This document shows positions 12,561-23,924 of a stretch of DNA of 64,000 bases, piece after piece. Made by a program: the position numbers and the translations under genes. The notes below the pieces were generated by a model. It did no database searches, was not told the DNA's origin, and saw only the letters and a program-made list of their open reading frames with translations. The DNA comes from Cycas panzhihuaensis (Eukaryota > Cycadophyta): contig CM041465.1 of the NCBI GenBank assembly GCA_023213395.1, positions 36,525,741 to 36,589,740 on the forward strand, in the 5' to 3' direction. Every line of letters starts with the position of its first letter. Position 1 is the first letter of the stretch.

Positions 12561-13861
12561 CAACATCTCTTTTTTTCATGTCTAAAATGTAACAAAATCC
12601 ATTCTCATCAAAAATAGTTCTTAGTTTTTTCTTCTTAAACTATGAGACAGAGAGAAGGTTTTTCTTCAGTTTTAGAATAAAGAGAATATAACTAATTTTC
12701 TAGACTATTCCTTTTATCCCAATTGCTATTATTTAATCCCTTAAATATAGAGAGGATATTTGTTCCCTAACTTTACCAATTTATTGAGAAAATAGGGCTT
12801 TAAGAATTCAAACCATTCTTTGCGACCTATCATATGGTTAAATGATCTTGAGTTGATGTACCAGACATCTTTATCTTTGAGACTTGTAGTGAGTGCAACT
12901 ATAAATGCAATTTCTTCTTCTTTATCTCCTTTAGAGTTGTTATATTCCTTACTATAGTTTCTAATGGGTCTTTTCTCTCTCTAAATATCAACTCTCCTTT
13001 GAGAGCATTAATACAGATAGTGGCTCATTTTCCCACAATGATAGCAAACATTAAATGCTCTTCAATTATTAGGGAAGTGTCTATATTTTCTATAGCTGAA
13101 ACAAACTTTGGCATCTCTAGCGGAATTGATCATCCTCTACCTTTATTTCTTGCCATCTACCTCTAGATTAACTTCTAGTGTTAGGAGTCCTTCTTATCCT
13201 CTTGAGGTTAACTACCCTTGTCCTCTGGAACTAAAGCTAAGTTTAGGCAAGAAAGCCTCTTCAATCTCTATTTCCTCTTCATATCTCTTATTCCTCTATT
13301 TTTTACTAAGGAGAAGTCTTGTTAAAGTTTCAAGAGACATGGTAGTAGTCTCATCATTATTAGTTATGGAGTTTGCCATATTATCAAAGGATTTTGGAAG
13401 CATATTTATAATCATTTTAATAAGGTCCTATTCAGGTAGATTAACTCTATCACTAATTAGATCATTACTAATTAAAGTTACTTTATAAATAAATTTTGAA
13501 ATGCTCTCCTTTTCCTTCATGTGTAATTTAAATAATTCCTCGTTTAAGGTTACGATCCTGTCCTGACTTTTCTAGCTATGGAGATTGGCAAACACTTTCT
13601 AAATATCTTCACAGGAGTTTAGTCTTTCAATGAATATTAAAAGAGGATCTTAGATGAATAATTTTAGAATTATTACTCCTAAATTGTTTCTCTCATCCCA
13701 ATTAAGTTTATACAAAGCATCAATTAACTTTTTTCTACTCTTATGGCTATATTCCAACTATTTTCAACTCTCAATAGGGTTTTGTCCTTAATTTTCCATA
13801 CAAAATAATTAGTTTTAATTAATTTATCCTAGTAATTTAAAGTTAGAATAGAGGAAGCCAT
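12560..13861 (-). pseudogene. Copia-3A gag and protease
   Basis: Gag would start with MASSILTLNY at 13861 on the minus strand and covers 13100-13861. A knuckle remnant near 13030-13060 has lost its cysteines. The protease site near 12860 reads WYINSRSFNHM: the catalytic aspartate is asparagine and the following glycine is arginine. In copy B the same site keeps the aspartate (WYIDLGSFNHM), so the change happened after the duplication. Confidence 0.7.
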
Positions 13862-14542
13862 CTTAAAGATTAAGCAAAAGAGATTAGATAGATCTTCTAG
13901 GTTATTAGATAGGTTGGTCATATTGTTGTATGGAATTTTCTACTCTAGTATAGTTGTATGAATGAAGATAATTAGGGCGATAAATGAAAACTCTCGATTC
14001 GAGGATTCTAAATATGTAACTATTTTTGCAAGATTTAATTTATCTTGCTCAGAAATACCCAAAAAAGAAAATGTGTAGTTAGGGTTTTAAAGAGAAATTT
14101 AGTAAAAAAACTTCAAAACTCTAGTGAAATTCTTCAAAAATAGATGTAATATGATCAATAAGATTGAGGGAAGATTTTTAGATATATCTTGCCTAATTTT
14201 AATATGCATTATGAGAGAAATCTATAATAAATGCTCTAAACCTATAGATTTTAAAAAGTAGGCCAAAACCCCTTCAAAACTATAAAATCTTTGAGCAATC
14301 CTTTAGAGAGAAATGACATACTAATCAAGGCATCTATGTTGGTGAATTTTCAATGAAATTTTAGTACTTTCAAATTTTGATATATGTATAGTTTCATATG
14401 TCATCCGTACACAGTAGTCTATACACAGTGATCTTCGTTAAGATAGAAACTTTTTTTTTGTCTTTATAAACTCCACTGAGGTCTTAACCAGATGCAAAAT
14501 ATCATACTATTTATGATTTCAGAAACCCCAATTAGATTGCCT

Positions 14543-14554
14543 ACTTTGATACCA
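14543..14554 (-). other. Copia-3A primer-binding site
   Basis: The plus strand reads actttgatacca, the complement of TGGTATCAAAGT, a degenerate initiator-Met tRNA primer site directly inside the 5' LTR. Copy B has the slightly better ttctgatacca at 48626-48636. Confidence 0.7.
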
Positions 14555-14754
14555 TGAAAGAAATCTTCAATTAATGAAGAAAGTCAATTGATTATATGAG
14601 AGAAGATATCTCTATATATACATAATTTGTTTTGAAATTGTTTATTATCTATAATCTATTTGTCTACTACTTGTCATTATTATGATGAAGGAGGTCTAAC
14701 ATATGACCCCTATTAACCTCTAATATAATGTCCTAGATAAATTATTATCTTTCA
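14555..14754 (-). repeat. Copia-3A 5' LTR
   Basis: Exactly 200 bases, starting tgaaag and ending ctttca on the plus strand, so the ends are an inverted repeat. It is flanked on the left by the primer site and on the right by the target duplication taaat. Confidence 0.85.
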
Positions 14755-14759
14755 TAAAT

Positions 14760-15983
14760 AAACTATTAATAATTAGAGAAGCAATCAAAGAGGAAAATTA
14801 GAATGACATTATGGAGACTGAAATCTAAACTATTAGGAAGAATTGCACATGGGAATTGGTCAAATTTCTTAATGGAAAGCATGCAATTGGATGTAAATGG
14901 TTCTATAAGAAAAGGTTTAAACTAAATGAATCTGTAGACAAATATAGATTAACTTGTAGTGAAAGGATTCAAGTAACTAAAAGGGATCGATTATTAAGAA
15001 ACATTAACTCTTGTTGTAAAGATGAATACCATTCAACTCATTATGGTGATAACTACACAATCTAATTGTCATCTATACTAGATGGATATGAAGAGTGCAT
15101 TTTTAAATAGGGATTTAAATGTAGAAGTCCATATGAAGCAACCTATTGGCTTTATTAAGAAAGATTAAGAGCATTTGGTATGCTAACTCAAAAAGGCATT
15201 GTATAACCTAAAATAGGCTCATAGAGTTTAGTATAAAAAGATTGATTAATACTTTCCAAATAGTGGATTTAAGAGATCCCCCACTAACTCAAATCTATAT
15301 ATCAAAGAAAAAAATGATAATATCATGTTTGTGTTGTTATACGTTAATGATCTACTAATCATAGGTAATGATATTTTTATGGTATCAAATATGAAAGTAG
15401 ATCTTAATCATTTCTTTGAGATGATAAATCTAGGAATTTTATACTACTTACTTAGCATAGAAGTATGGTAAAGGCCTAAACATATCTTCATATCGTAGAC
15501 AAAGTACACTTGAGAATTTCTTTAAAAATTTAAAATGAATAGTTGTAAACTTACACCCACCCCTTTGGAGATAAGTTCTCAATTAATAATAAAAAATGGT
15601 GGAGTAAATGTTGATTCATTACTATACAAGAAATTGGTAGGAAGTCTAATATACATTATTACTATCAAACCTAATATATCTTTTGTAATTAAAATAGTGC
15701 CCAGATTTATGGCAGTATCAATATAGAGTCATTAAAAAACTGTAAAAAGAATCCTTAAATACTTGAAGGGGATAAATCAATATAGACTCAATTTTCATCA
15801 TAATAATAACTTTAAGTTGACAAGATTTATAGGTTCTAATTGGGTCTGATGTGCAAATAGTAAAAGGTAAGCTTCTGAATATTATTTTAGTTTGGGATCA
15901 ACTGCCATCACATGGAACAATAATAAGTAATCAAATGTTACTTTATCTTGTTTAAAGTAGAGTACAGTGTTGTAGTTGTAGTA
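14760..15983 (+). pseudogene. Copia-2A RT (main part) and RNase H start
   Basis: After the Copia-3 insertion the frame resumes with REAIKEEN and KNCTWELVKFLNGKHAIGCK, the N-terminal RT blocks, then DMKSAFLNRDLN-like near 15085 and the catalytic box at 15336, which reads LLYVNDLLII: the first aspartate has become asparagine. At 15535-15726 the open piece MNSCKLTPTPLEIS through LVGSLIYIITIKPNISFVI is the usual join to RNase H. RNase H itself starts near 15740 and is cut at 15988 by Gypsy-1. Confidence 0.8.
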
Positions 15984-15988
15984 GTTAC
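15984..15988 (+). repeat. Gypsy-1 target-site duplication, left (gttac)
   Basis: gttac at 15984-15988 matches gttac at 36465-36469. The Copia-2 reading is continuous when one copy is removed, and copy B (near 50066) shows the uninterrupted gtagttactaaagcc site. Confidence 0.85.
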
Positions 15989-16981
15989 TATTTCCCGGCT
16001 ACCAGGAATGGATACGGATAGGTTGACTCAGGTAAGCTCAGGTATGCTTCTTCCTTTTTACCTATACTATTTCATTGGAAAGGTTGACAGAAGTATTACC
16101 TCATTGCATGACTGCTTACTTCGTTTGTGTGATCAGTTTGCATATGTTGCCTGGTCATGCTGCTTGTCGTATTGTAAGCCTATGATAACCCAGCGGGACC
16201 TACCTTTCCGCAAGGCATGCATCCCCATGGTACTTTACGACCCTTCATGCTACCTCCACATCGCCTCAGGCTTCATTTGATTGGTATGACCCGTTCACAC
16301 CTTGATTTTAAGCTCCTAGCACCTCATTTCTAGGACCTTTAGCCATTGATGCCCCTTTTGCCCTTGTCCACATACCTTCTGGACTGTCCTAGCCACCTAA
16401 ACAGGAGGGCCAACCTCTCTTAGGCCTATCACATCACCTCCTAAGGCTCCTAGAACCCAGATTTTTGCCATTACAGCTTTCTGGTCCTGCACTGCTATAA
16501 ACTTAGCGGTACCATGAAGTTTACCGTGGTGCGACTGTTGTAAGTTATTTTTAAAAATTGCTGTGGTAATTCTCACTTTTCCCGTGGAATCGCCATGTGT
16601 CCTCACGTCCAACTCAGCCCTATTCGCACTCTATTCACTTGTTTAGGGCTGGGATGGGTATAAATCTCATAACCCTCATCATTTTACCTCTCTTAGATTA
16701 TTTTTTGACTCTTCAATACAACTATTTCTTGTTGCAACTTCTGCTCCTTTCTTCCCTCTACAGGTGCATCTACAGGCCTGCGTTTCCTGCAACTTCAGCC
16801 GAAGATCCGCCTCCACCAATCCTCTATGTGGTGGAAAGCTTCTCTTCAGACGTTCTCAAGTAAGTTTAGGCATGGTTCTTCTCCAACTGGCCCCAACAAG
16901 TGTTACTTTCAGCCGCCTCTTGGGATATCTCCTGCAAAATATTGCAGAAAACCTCCTCTCTGCTGGTTGCAGGGGCAGACC
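15989..16981 (+). repeat. Gypsy-1 left LTR, 5' part
   Basis: Aligns with 34442-35450 from ggctaccaggaatggata to gcaggggcagacct, where Gypsy-2 interrupts. The first base pair has drifted from TG to TA. A TATA box (TATAAAT) at 16659-16665 lies at the same point as 35121-35127 in the right LTR. Confidence 0.85.
16659..16665 (+). promoter_or_regulatory. TATA box of the Gypsy-1 left LTR
   Basis: TATAAAT in the context gggatgggtataaatctca, kept in both LTRs despite general divergence. It would place the RNA start some 25-35 bases downstream. Confidence 0.5.
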
Positions 16982-18122
16982 TGATCCGTTTTCGGATCTT
17001 TAATACTCTTAAAATACCTTGTTTTTCATGTTAATGGTCTTTATTTAGTAGAAAAATGCCTTAAAGAGGCTTAATGGTCTTCATTTAGTAGAAATATGCC
17101 TTTAAAAGGCTTTAAAAAATGTAAAAAATGTATTTCTATAAGTGCAAATAGGTGCTACCAAGGTGCTACGACTGCTACCAAGGTGCTACGACTACTACCA
17201 AGGTGCTACGCAAGTGCTACAACTGCTACGTGGGTCTTGTATGGATCAGTGGGTGCGGTGGCACTCGCAGTGCGGCAACTCTATTGCAACTCTGAGAATC
17301 ACATCGCAACTGAGACAACTACTACCTAAAAGTCAAAAAACAGAAAAATAATAAAAACGGAAATGATTTTGGCAGCGCAAACGGGATCCGTTTCACACGA
17401 AATTTGAGGAGGGACTTTGCACACGTGTCCTCTACACATTTAAAGAGGAAAACCTCTAAATTAAACGGATTTTTCTAAGATTTTATAAGCCATTTTAGAA
17501 TCCATTGGAAAACAGAAAAACCTCTTGCAAATGAAACTGCTTTTAAGCAAAAATCTGGAGAGGAACAAGGGGGATTTCGATAGAGATTTTTGACAGGAAA
17601 AGGACGTCGTAGCCCTAGACACAGTATAGAGCAAGATTCGATGAGAGTTCAAAAAACTCACTTTCTGGAAAGAGAACGGTTCCAAAGACTGAAAATCTGC
17701 GTTGGAAGAGAAGAAGATGGAAGTACAACAGAATAAACATATTGCAGGGATCGTGAAGGAGCCCAGAAGATCATAGTTGCAGTCGAGTGGAGAAAGGCGG
17801 CGATGGCGTGATCCGAAAAGAGATGCTAGCCAGTTTTTCTTCACCAAAAAGAGGTTTTTGGTAATCAACAACCAAAAACGTTCTGTAGACTTCGAAGACG
17901 AAGGTTCCAGAGAACGAGTAGCAGCTCAAGGAGCGCCTAGCACTTAGTTTCTCTCCCCCAAAATGTTGTAACAGTCCCTTGCATGCTCAATAGAGCACAA
18001 ACAAAAGGAGTTTTGTAAGAAAATTCTAAATATTTCCAATTCTATGTAATAATAATGTAAATTATTTTGGATTTTGTTTCAATTGGTTAAAGTCTTCACT
18101 TTCCCATTCAAGATTCAAATCA
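16982..18122 (+). repeat. Gypsy-2 5' LTR
   Basis: About 1140 bases, TG start, tca end six bases before the primer site. It has two internal repeats: a roughly 41-base doublet (taatggtctt...tagtagaaa, 17029-17110) and a 21-base triplet built on gctaccaaggtgctacgact (17152-17215). The start aligns base for base with 22858-23041. Confidence 0.85.
17152..17215 (+). repeat. Short tandem repeat in the Gypsy-2 LTR
   Basis: Three adjoining units of about 21 bases based on gctaccaaggtgctacgact. The surviving 3' LTR stops inside the same array at 23041. Confidence 0.75.
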
Positions 18123-18128
18123 ATATTT

Positions 18129-18140
18129 TGGTATCAGAGC
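18129..18140 (+). other. Gypsy-2 primer-binding site
   Basis: tggtatcagagc, perfect match to the initiator-Met tRNA type, six bases after the LTR. Confidence 0.85.
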
Positions 18141-18319
18141 TAGTTTCTTGAAGCCCTTGGGATCTTAGGGATTTTAAAGAAAAAAGAAAGAAAAGAAGGG
18201 AAAAAAAAAAACCCTTGCTTTCATTGTGGAAGTTTTTTATGAAAACTAGATATCAATATCTATTAACTGGTGAACCTTTAACCGAACCTCTTAAGAAAGA
18301 AAGAAGATAGCGAAGGAAG

Positions 18320-19260
18320 ATGGCTGATCTGAAACAGAAGATGGAGGAAAGGTTCCTAAAGATGGAGCAAAACCTCGACAGATTAACCCAACTTGTGGCG
18401 CAACTAGTTACAACCTCTTCTTCTTCAACAGCCAAAGGCATAAAGAAGGAAAAAGATGAACCAATGAAAGAGGAAACGAATGAAGAGCTGGTAGAAGACC
18501 AACAAGAAGATGACAATTCGGTAGTATTAACACATCCATTCAAGGTAGAGGCAAAACTTGAATTGCCCATCTATGATGGAACGTTAGATGCTGAAAAATT
18601 AGATGGTTCGTTGGACCAACTAAAAACATACTTTTCCATTTATGGGTATAAAAACCAACAAAAATTTACTTTTGCTAGGTTAAAATTATCTAAGCATACA
18701 TTAGTTTGGTGGAATGTATATCTTAAATCCCATAATATAAATGAAATTATCTGGCAGCAATTTAAAATCCCCATAAAGAAGCAATTCTATCCTATTGGAT
18801 ATGAAGAGCAACAGAGGATTAAATGGCAATATTACCGACAGGAAAGAGGCCAAAATGTCCAAGACTTTACAACAGATTTTTAAAATCAAGCTGTTGTATT
18901 GGGAGTCTCTTTACTGGGTAAAGACATGATGCTAAAGTATATTGGAGGACTACACCAGCATATTCATCAAGAACTTCAACTATTTGAAGTTAAATCACTC
19001 GATGAAGCCAGCAAGAAAGTGATTACCATATAAAAGAGGAACAAGAAGGTTTTTGCCAAAAGGAAAAGGTTTGCACCCTAAGAAAGTAGCAACAAACCTG
19101 CCCAAGGATTGAGGTTTCTAGGTAAAGTTGGACAACAATCTATTAGAAGTTTTGGCAAAACGAAACAAGCCAATACCACCCAAATCAAAGTCACTTGTAC
19201 TCATTGCAAGCAAGTGGGTCACAGCGTAGAAGATTGTTGGTTCCTACACCCAGAGAAATG
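18320..19260 (+). pseudogene. Gypsy-2 gag with zinc knuckle
   Basis: The open frame 18320-18883 (187 codons) starts MADLKQKMEERFLKME, a coiled-coil-like N terminus, then an acidic segment and the gag core LPIYDGTLDAEKLDG, LKTYFSIYGY and ARLKLSKHTLVWWN, diagnostic for gypsy gag. After a stop at 18881 the frame resumes to a knuckle at about 19195-19240, CTHCKQVGHSVEDCW, with all CCHC ligands intact. The start codon is the first ATG after the leader. Gag forms the particle and binds element RNA. It is close to complete but interrupted at least twice. Confidence 0.85.
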
Positions 19261-19363
19261 ACCCAAGAACAAGGGGAAAGGTAAAGTTAAAACTGAAGGT
19301 AAAACTTTACTTAACTCAGTAGGTGATGAAACTGTTTGTGGCATTGAAGAAGCCAATGAGAAG

Positions 19364-19760
19364 TTGATGCTCATGGCTAATGCGGAGCCTAAAAATAACC
19401 ATCAGCAAGTTGATCTAGAGATTAGAGAGGAGCTCTTCATGGTAAGAATCCAAGTGAAGCAAAGCATGGTTGATGCCATCTTTGATGGAGGAAGCCAAAA
19501 GAATTTAATCTCAGAAGCATTGGTAAAGAAACTGGGATTAAAAATGCATGCACATCCAAAACCATATCCTCTTAGATGGTTACAAAAAGATTCAGAGTTG
19601 TAGGTTACTCACCAATGTAAGTTTAAATTTGTAATATCTGAAAAGTTCATTGATGAAGTTGAATGTGAAGTAGTCCCTTTGGATGTTTGTCAAGTTGTGT
19701 TTGGTAGCCTATATCTCTATGATAGAGATGGAGTTCATCACAGGAGGCTGAGAAAGATTT
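19364..19760 (+). pseudogene. Gypsy-2 protease
   Basis: VKQSMVDAIFDGGSQKNLIS at about 19450-19510 is the active-site region of a gypsy aspartic protease. The catalytic aspartate is present; the residue after it is glycine where serine or threonine is usual. The second conserved part, VVPLDVCQVVFGSLYLYDRD, follows a stop at 19601 and ends the domain near 19730. Confidence 0.75.
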
Positions 19761-20009
19761 GATTCATCAAGGGCGAGAGATCATATATGATCAATGCATC
19801 AAAGCCACAAAAGAAGATTTCTCTCATATCTTCCCAACAAGCGAAAAGATTGATTAATGCTTGTAGGAAGTTTGTGTTGCTGATGATAAAGCCAAAGGTA
19901 GAAGAAAACAAGCAAGCTGAGTCCTCAATACAGGCACTGGATAGAAAGAAAGTGCAGCAGATTGAAGGCCTAAGGAATAGGTACAGTGACGTATTCTAAG
20001 GGCCAAAAG

Positions 20010-20800
20010 GGCTGCCCCCTAAAAGCGCAATTGAACATGAAATCCAGTTGGTTGCTAATTCACCTTTGCCAAATCTTAGTCTCTACCGAAACTCAATTTT
20101 AGAGAATGAAGAGATTAAGAGGCAGATTCAAGAACTCTTGGAATAAGGAGTAATCAAGCTAAGTTGTTCTCCATGTGGATCACCTATTGTTTTGGTGCCA
20201 AAGAAAGATGGAGGATGGAGAATGTGCATTGACTACCGGGCTTTGAACAAGATCACCATAAAGAATAGACATCCCCTACCATGGATAGATGACTTGTTGG
20301 ACCATCTGCAGTCAACAAGATATTTCAGTAAAATAGACCTGAAATCAGGCTACCATCAGGTTCGAGTCTGAGAGGAGGATACTTAGAAGACAGCCTTCAA
20401 ATCGAAGCAAGGGTTGTTTGAATGGTTGGTGATGTCATTTGGTCTGTGCAATGCACCTGCCACCTTCATGAGGTTGATGAATGAGGTATTAAGACCCTTC
20501 ATTGATGACTTTGTAATTGTTTATCTAGATGGTATTCTGATTTTTAGCCATACTTGGGAGGAGCACCTCCAACATGTCGAGCAAGTGCTCAAAGTTCTCC
20601 AAGAGCAGCAGTTGAAACTCAATCTAAAGAAGTGTAAGTTTGGAAAGGAATCTCTTGTCTTCTTAGGTTTCATGGTTAGAGGAGGAGAATTAAAGATTGA
20701 CCCAACAAAGATTAAAGTCATTCTCAATTGGCCCATACCCAAGACAACCACAGAGATAAGAAGTTTCATTAGTGCATGTCAATATTTAAGAAAATTTATT
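20010..20800 (+). pseudogene. Gypsy-2 reverse transcriptase
   Basis: Blocks in order: [20 protein letters not shown] (about 20200-20260), [29 protein letters not shown] (20310-20370), two stops, then from 20414 MSFGLCNAPATFMRLMNEVL, the catalytic box at 20522-20533 reading YLDG, and FLGFMVRGGELKIDP. The usual second aspartate of the box is glycine, so the enzyme would be dead even without the stops. The stops upstream of the box are one TGA and one TAG. Confidence 0.85.
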
Positions 20801-21320
20801 TTCAGATTCTCTCAAATTGTAGCATCTCTTCATGCATTGACGGGAGGACATGCAAAGTTTCAATGGGAGAATGAACAAGAAAAAGATTTCAGGCTTTTGA
20901 AGCAGAAAATTTGTGAGGCACTAGTGTTAGCTTTACCCTCGCTGCAAAAGCTATTTGAATTGGAGACTTATGCTTCAGGCTATGCCATGGGAGCAGTATT
21001 GAAGCAAGAAGGAAAACCGATAGCTTACCATTCAAAGATATTTAATGGAGCTGTCATAAACTACCCAACTTATGATAAGGAGCTCTATGCATTACACCAA
21101 GTAGTGAAGCATTGGAGACCATATTTGTTGGGAAAAGAAGTGGTCATCCACACTGACCACAAGCCTTTGCAATTTTTGCAGACTCAGTCCAAGTTGCAGT
21201 AGGCTAGGCACATGAAGTGGATGTCTTATTTACAGCAGTGTCACATCGTGGTTAAATACAAGAAAGGAATGACAAATAAGATTACAGACTTACTGTCCAG
21301 ACCTCCTCAACAGTAAGGTA
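20800..21320 (+). pseudogene. Gypsy-2 RNase H
   Basis: LPSLQKLFELETYASGYAMG through LKQEGKPIAYHSKIF, YDKELYALHQVVKHWRPYLL and VVIHTDHKPLQFLQTQS is a standard gypsy RNase H. The first acidic residue of the DEDD set is changed (ETYASG where D is usual), while the glutamate (YDKELYAL) and the HTDHK aspartate are kept. The frame stays open from 20414 to 21202 across RT and RNase H. A stop after SKLQ ends it. Confidence 0.8.
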
Positions 21321-21399
21321 ATTCCAGTCTATTGGTAGCTATGCAATATCAACCTTTCTGCCATGATGAATATGTTGATTTGTATTTGAAAGATGAGGC

Positions 21400-22600
21400 A
21401 TTCAAGCCTATCTTTGAGCAGCTACAGCAAGGAAAAGTAGTTGTTGATTTCTAGTTGAAAGATGGACTTCTTTGCAAGCAAGACAAGATTTGCATTCCAA
21501 AGCATGCAGGCCGAATGAAGTGGATAAGAGAAGCTCACACCTCTCAAGTTACAGGACACTTTGGAGTGGGTAAGACATTGCTAAACTTACATCGATATGT
21601 ATATATTGGCCAAACATGCAGCAAGATGTGACTATAGCAGTACGAGGGTGTACATTATGTAGCACATCAAAGCCGGCCAATAGGAAGTTTGGATTGTACA
21701 TTCCACTTCCTGTTCTATCACGACCGTGGGAAAGTATCTCCATGGATTTCTTGGGAGGACTACCACAAACCAAAAATTGTATGCATTATTTGTTTATAGT
21801 TGTTGATCAGTTCAGTAAAATGATGATGTTGATTCCCTATAGGAAGACACATACAGGAGAAGACATAGCTAGATTATTTTTCTAGCATGTTTGGAAGTAT
21901 TTTGAACTTCCCAAGTCAATTATTTCTGATCGAGACAGTAAATTTCTGAGTTATTTTTTACAAACACTTTAGGGAATGATGGATACGAAGCTAAAGATGA
22001 GTACAACTTTTCATCCTCAAACAAATGGCCAGACTGAAGTTGTCAACAGGACATTGGTACAGATGTTACAAGGATACAATGCCAAGCATCCTAAGACTTG
22101 GGATGAAAGTCTCCCATACTTGTAATTTGCATTCAATAGAGCTATCCATAGCTCAACCCAGAAATCACCATTTGAGGTATGTTTGGGATTTCTACCTGCA
22201 AGTCCTTTCGATTTAGAATTCTCTGCTCAACTTTCTACAGGAAATGGAAGGGAGGAAGAAGGAGATGAAAAGGCACAAAGATTCTTAGAAAGAATAAAAA
22301 AAATCCATCAACAGGTTGAAGAGCAACTTCAAAAATCTCAACAGAGATATAAACAGTGACATGATGCACATAGAACTAGCCATTCCTTTAAGGAAAGAGA
22401 TAGAGTTTGGATGCACCTCAGTAAGAAAAGATTGCAAGGTAAAGGCAAAAAGCTAAAGCCTTTACGATATGGTCCTTTTACAATCTTGAAGAAAATTGGG
22501 GAAAATGCTTTCTAGCTTGAACTTCCAAAATTCATGAAAATGTATTCCATAGTGAATGTTGAGAATCTGAAGATGTTCGAGCCATCCATGTTGGATGAAG
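21400..22600 (+). pseudogene. Gypsy-2 integrase
   Basis: The zinc part reads HTSQVTGHFGVGKT and CTLCSTSKP near 21530-21670. The DDE core has SMDFLGGLPQT, SDRDSKFLS and [14 protein letters not shown] with all three acids present and the last two 35 residues apart. It ends in a GPY/F-type module, KPLRYGPFTILKKIGENAF, and VNVENLKMF at about 22550. At least five stops interrupt it, each readable as a single base change. No chromodomain follows: the frame ends in an acidic tail near 22670. Confidence 0.85.
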
Positions 22601-22841
22601 ATGAAGACGGAGTTCCACTCTTACCAAATCTAGAGGAGTTACGAATAGAGAAAGAGGAACCGATGCAAAATGATTGCATTCTTTAAAGGAAGCAGACCAA
22701 GACTCGAAGAGGTATAATCGAGTCCTTCAGAATTGCAGAGAAAGGATAAGTACCTAGCAAAGCAAAATGGTACAATAAGGAGATAGGGAAAATCAAATTC
22801 CCTCATCTACAACTATAAAGTTCATGAGGCCATGAACTCCT

Positions 22842-22857
22842 AAAAAAATGGGAGTTC
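22842..22857 (+). other. Gypsy-2 polypurine tract
   Basis: aaaaaaatgggagttc immediately before the 3' LTR, the primer for plus-strand DNA synthesis in this class. Confidence 0.55.
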
Positions 22858-23041
22858 TAATCCATTTTTGGATCTTTAATACTCTTAAAATACCTTGTTT
22901 TTCATGTTAATGGTCTTTATTTAGTAGAAAAATACCTTAAAAAGGCTTAATGGTCTTCATTTAGTAGAAATATGCCTTTAAAAGACTTAAAAAATGTATT
23001 TCTACAAGTGCAAATAGGTGCTACCAAGGTGCTACGACTAC
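22858..23041 (+). repeat. Gypsy-2 3' LTR, truncated
   Basis: Matches the first part of 16982-18122 and stops inside the 21-base tandem array. The following bases (from 23041) belong to the inverted repeat described separately. Confidence 0.85.
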
Positions 23042-23069
23042 CGAGAAGGGGATGCAAGGATATATATTA

Positions 23070-23447
23070 AGAAACTAATTCTAAGCTTGCATGCCTCCCA
23101 TTTGGACCCTCGTCATGTCCCTAATGTTGTTGGGCATCCCTTGAAAACATTAGTAAGGGTTTGTACACTGAATTACTGCCCATAGCAACTCTGCACCTTG
23201 ACATCTCTCCAACGCTTTGTTACATTTATCCTTGTACTTCTTGGCTGTCATAAGTTGTCATTTACCCTCATCTTGTTGTGCTAGAAGGTTGTATGGAGAA
23301 CCTAGCAGAGGGTTAGCCATCCTAAGGCTTCCCTTCACTTTGTCTCGCTTGATGTATATGTTTGCTTGAGAGAGGATTTGGAGTTAGTTGCAGCAATTAT
23401 TTTTCCTAACATTGACATAACAATGTGACATATAAATCACATACGCT

Positions 23448-23450
<3 letters not shown>
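23070..23450 (+). repeat. Gypsy-1 left LTR, 3' part
   Basis: Aligns with 35835-36210 of the right LTR (gcctcccatttgg...cccta atgttgttggg, up to acgcttgcatat). Compared with the right LTR, about 380 bases are missing at the Gypsy-2 join, and the last 200 or so bases after the AT tract are also missing, together with the primer site. Confidence 0.8.
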
Positions 23451-23515
<65 letters not shown>

Positions 23516-23597
23516 CATATATATGTATATATATATGTATACATATATATATACATATATATATATATATGTATATATATGTATATATATGTGTATA

Positions 23598-23674
<77 letters not shown>

Positions 23675-23675
23675 G

Positions 23676-23707
<32 letters not shown>

Positions 23708-23801
23708 CATATATACATATATATGTATATATATATACATATATACATATATATATACATATATATGTATATATATACATATATATGTATATATATACAT
23801 A

Positions 23802-23835
<34 letters not shown>

Positions 23836-23916
23836 TATATACATATATACATATATATACATATATATGTATATATATGTATATATATACATATATATGT
23901 ATATATATATATATAT
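23451..23916. repeat. (AT)n microsatellite, 466 bases
   Basis: Alternating TA with regular gtatat and catat variants. The same spot in the right LTR (36211-36250) is a plain 40-base AT repeat. The tract is open in most frames on both strands, giving long tyrosine-isoleucine-histidine pseudo-frames that are not genes. Confidence 0.95.
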
Positions 23917-23924
23917 CTTTGCAT

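Larger units (their letters stand above)
9587..14754 (-). mobile_element. Copia-3, copy A (nested in Copia-2A)
   Basis: A full-length copia on the minus strand: 5' LTR 14555-14754, primer site, gag, protease, integrase, RT, RNase H, 3' LTR 9587-9788. The 5' LTR has short inverted ends (tgaaag...ctttca). The sequence taaat flanks the element at 9582-9586 and 14755-14759, a 5-base target duplication. Element length is about 5.17 kb. The same insertion at the same point exists in Copia-2 copy B, so it predates the tandem duplication. All coding blocks are broken. Confidence 0.88.
16982..23041 (+). mobile_element. Gypsy-2, nested in the left LTR of Gypsy-1
   Basis: A plus-strand gypsy of about 6 kb with 5' LTR 16982-18122, primer site 18129-18140, gag, knuckle, protease, RT, RNase H, integrase, polypurine tract and a truncated 3' LTR 22858-23041. 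Only about 184 bases of the 3' LTR remain, and about 380 bases of the host LTR are missing beyond it, so the right end was deleted and no target duplication can be read. The primer site and integrase suggest a chromovirus relative, but no chromodomain was seen at the end of the integrase. Confidence 0.85.

Noticed and set aside
17461-17871. 136-codon minus-strand frame
   Set aside because: It lies wholly within the Gypsy-2 5' LTR and has no recognisable domain; chance frame in LTR DNA.
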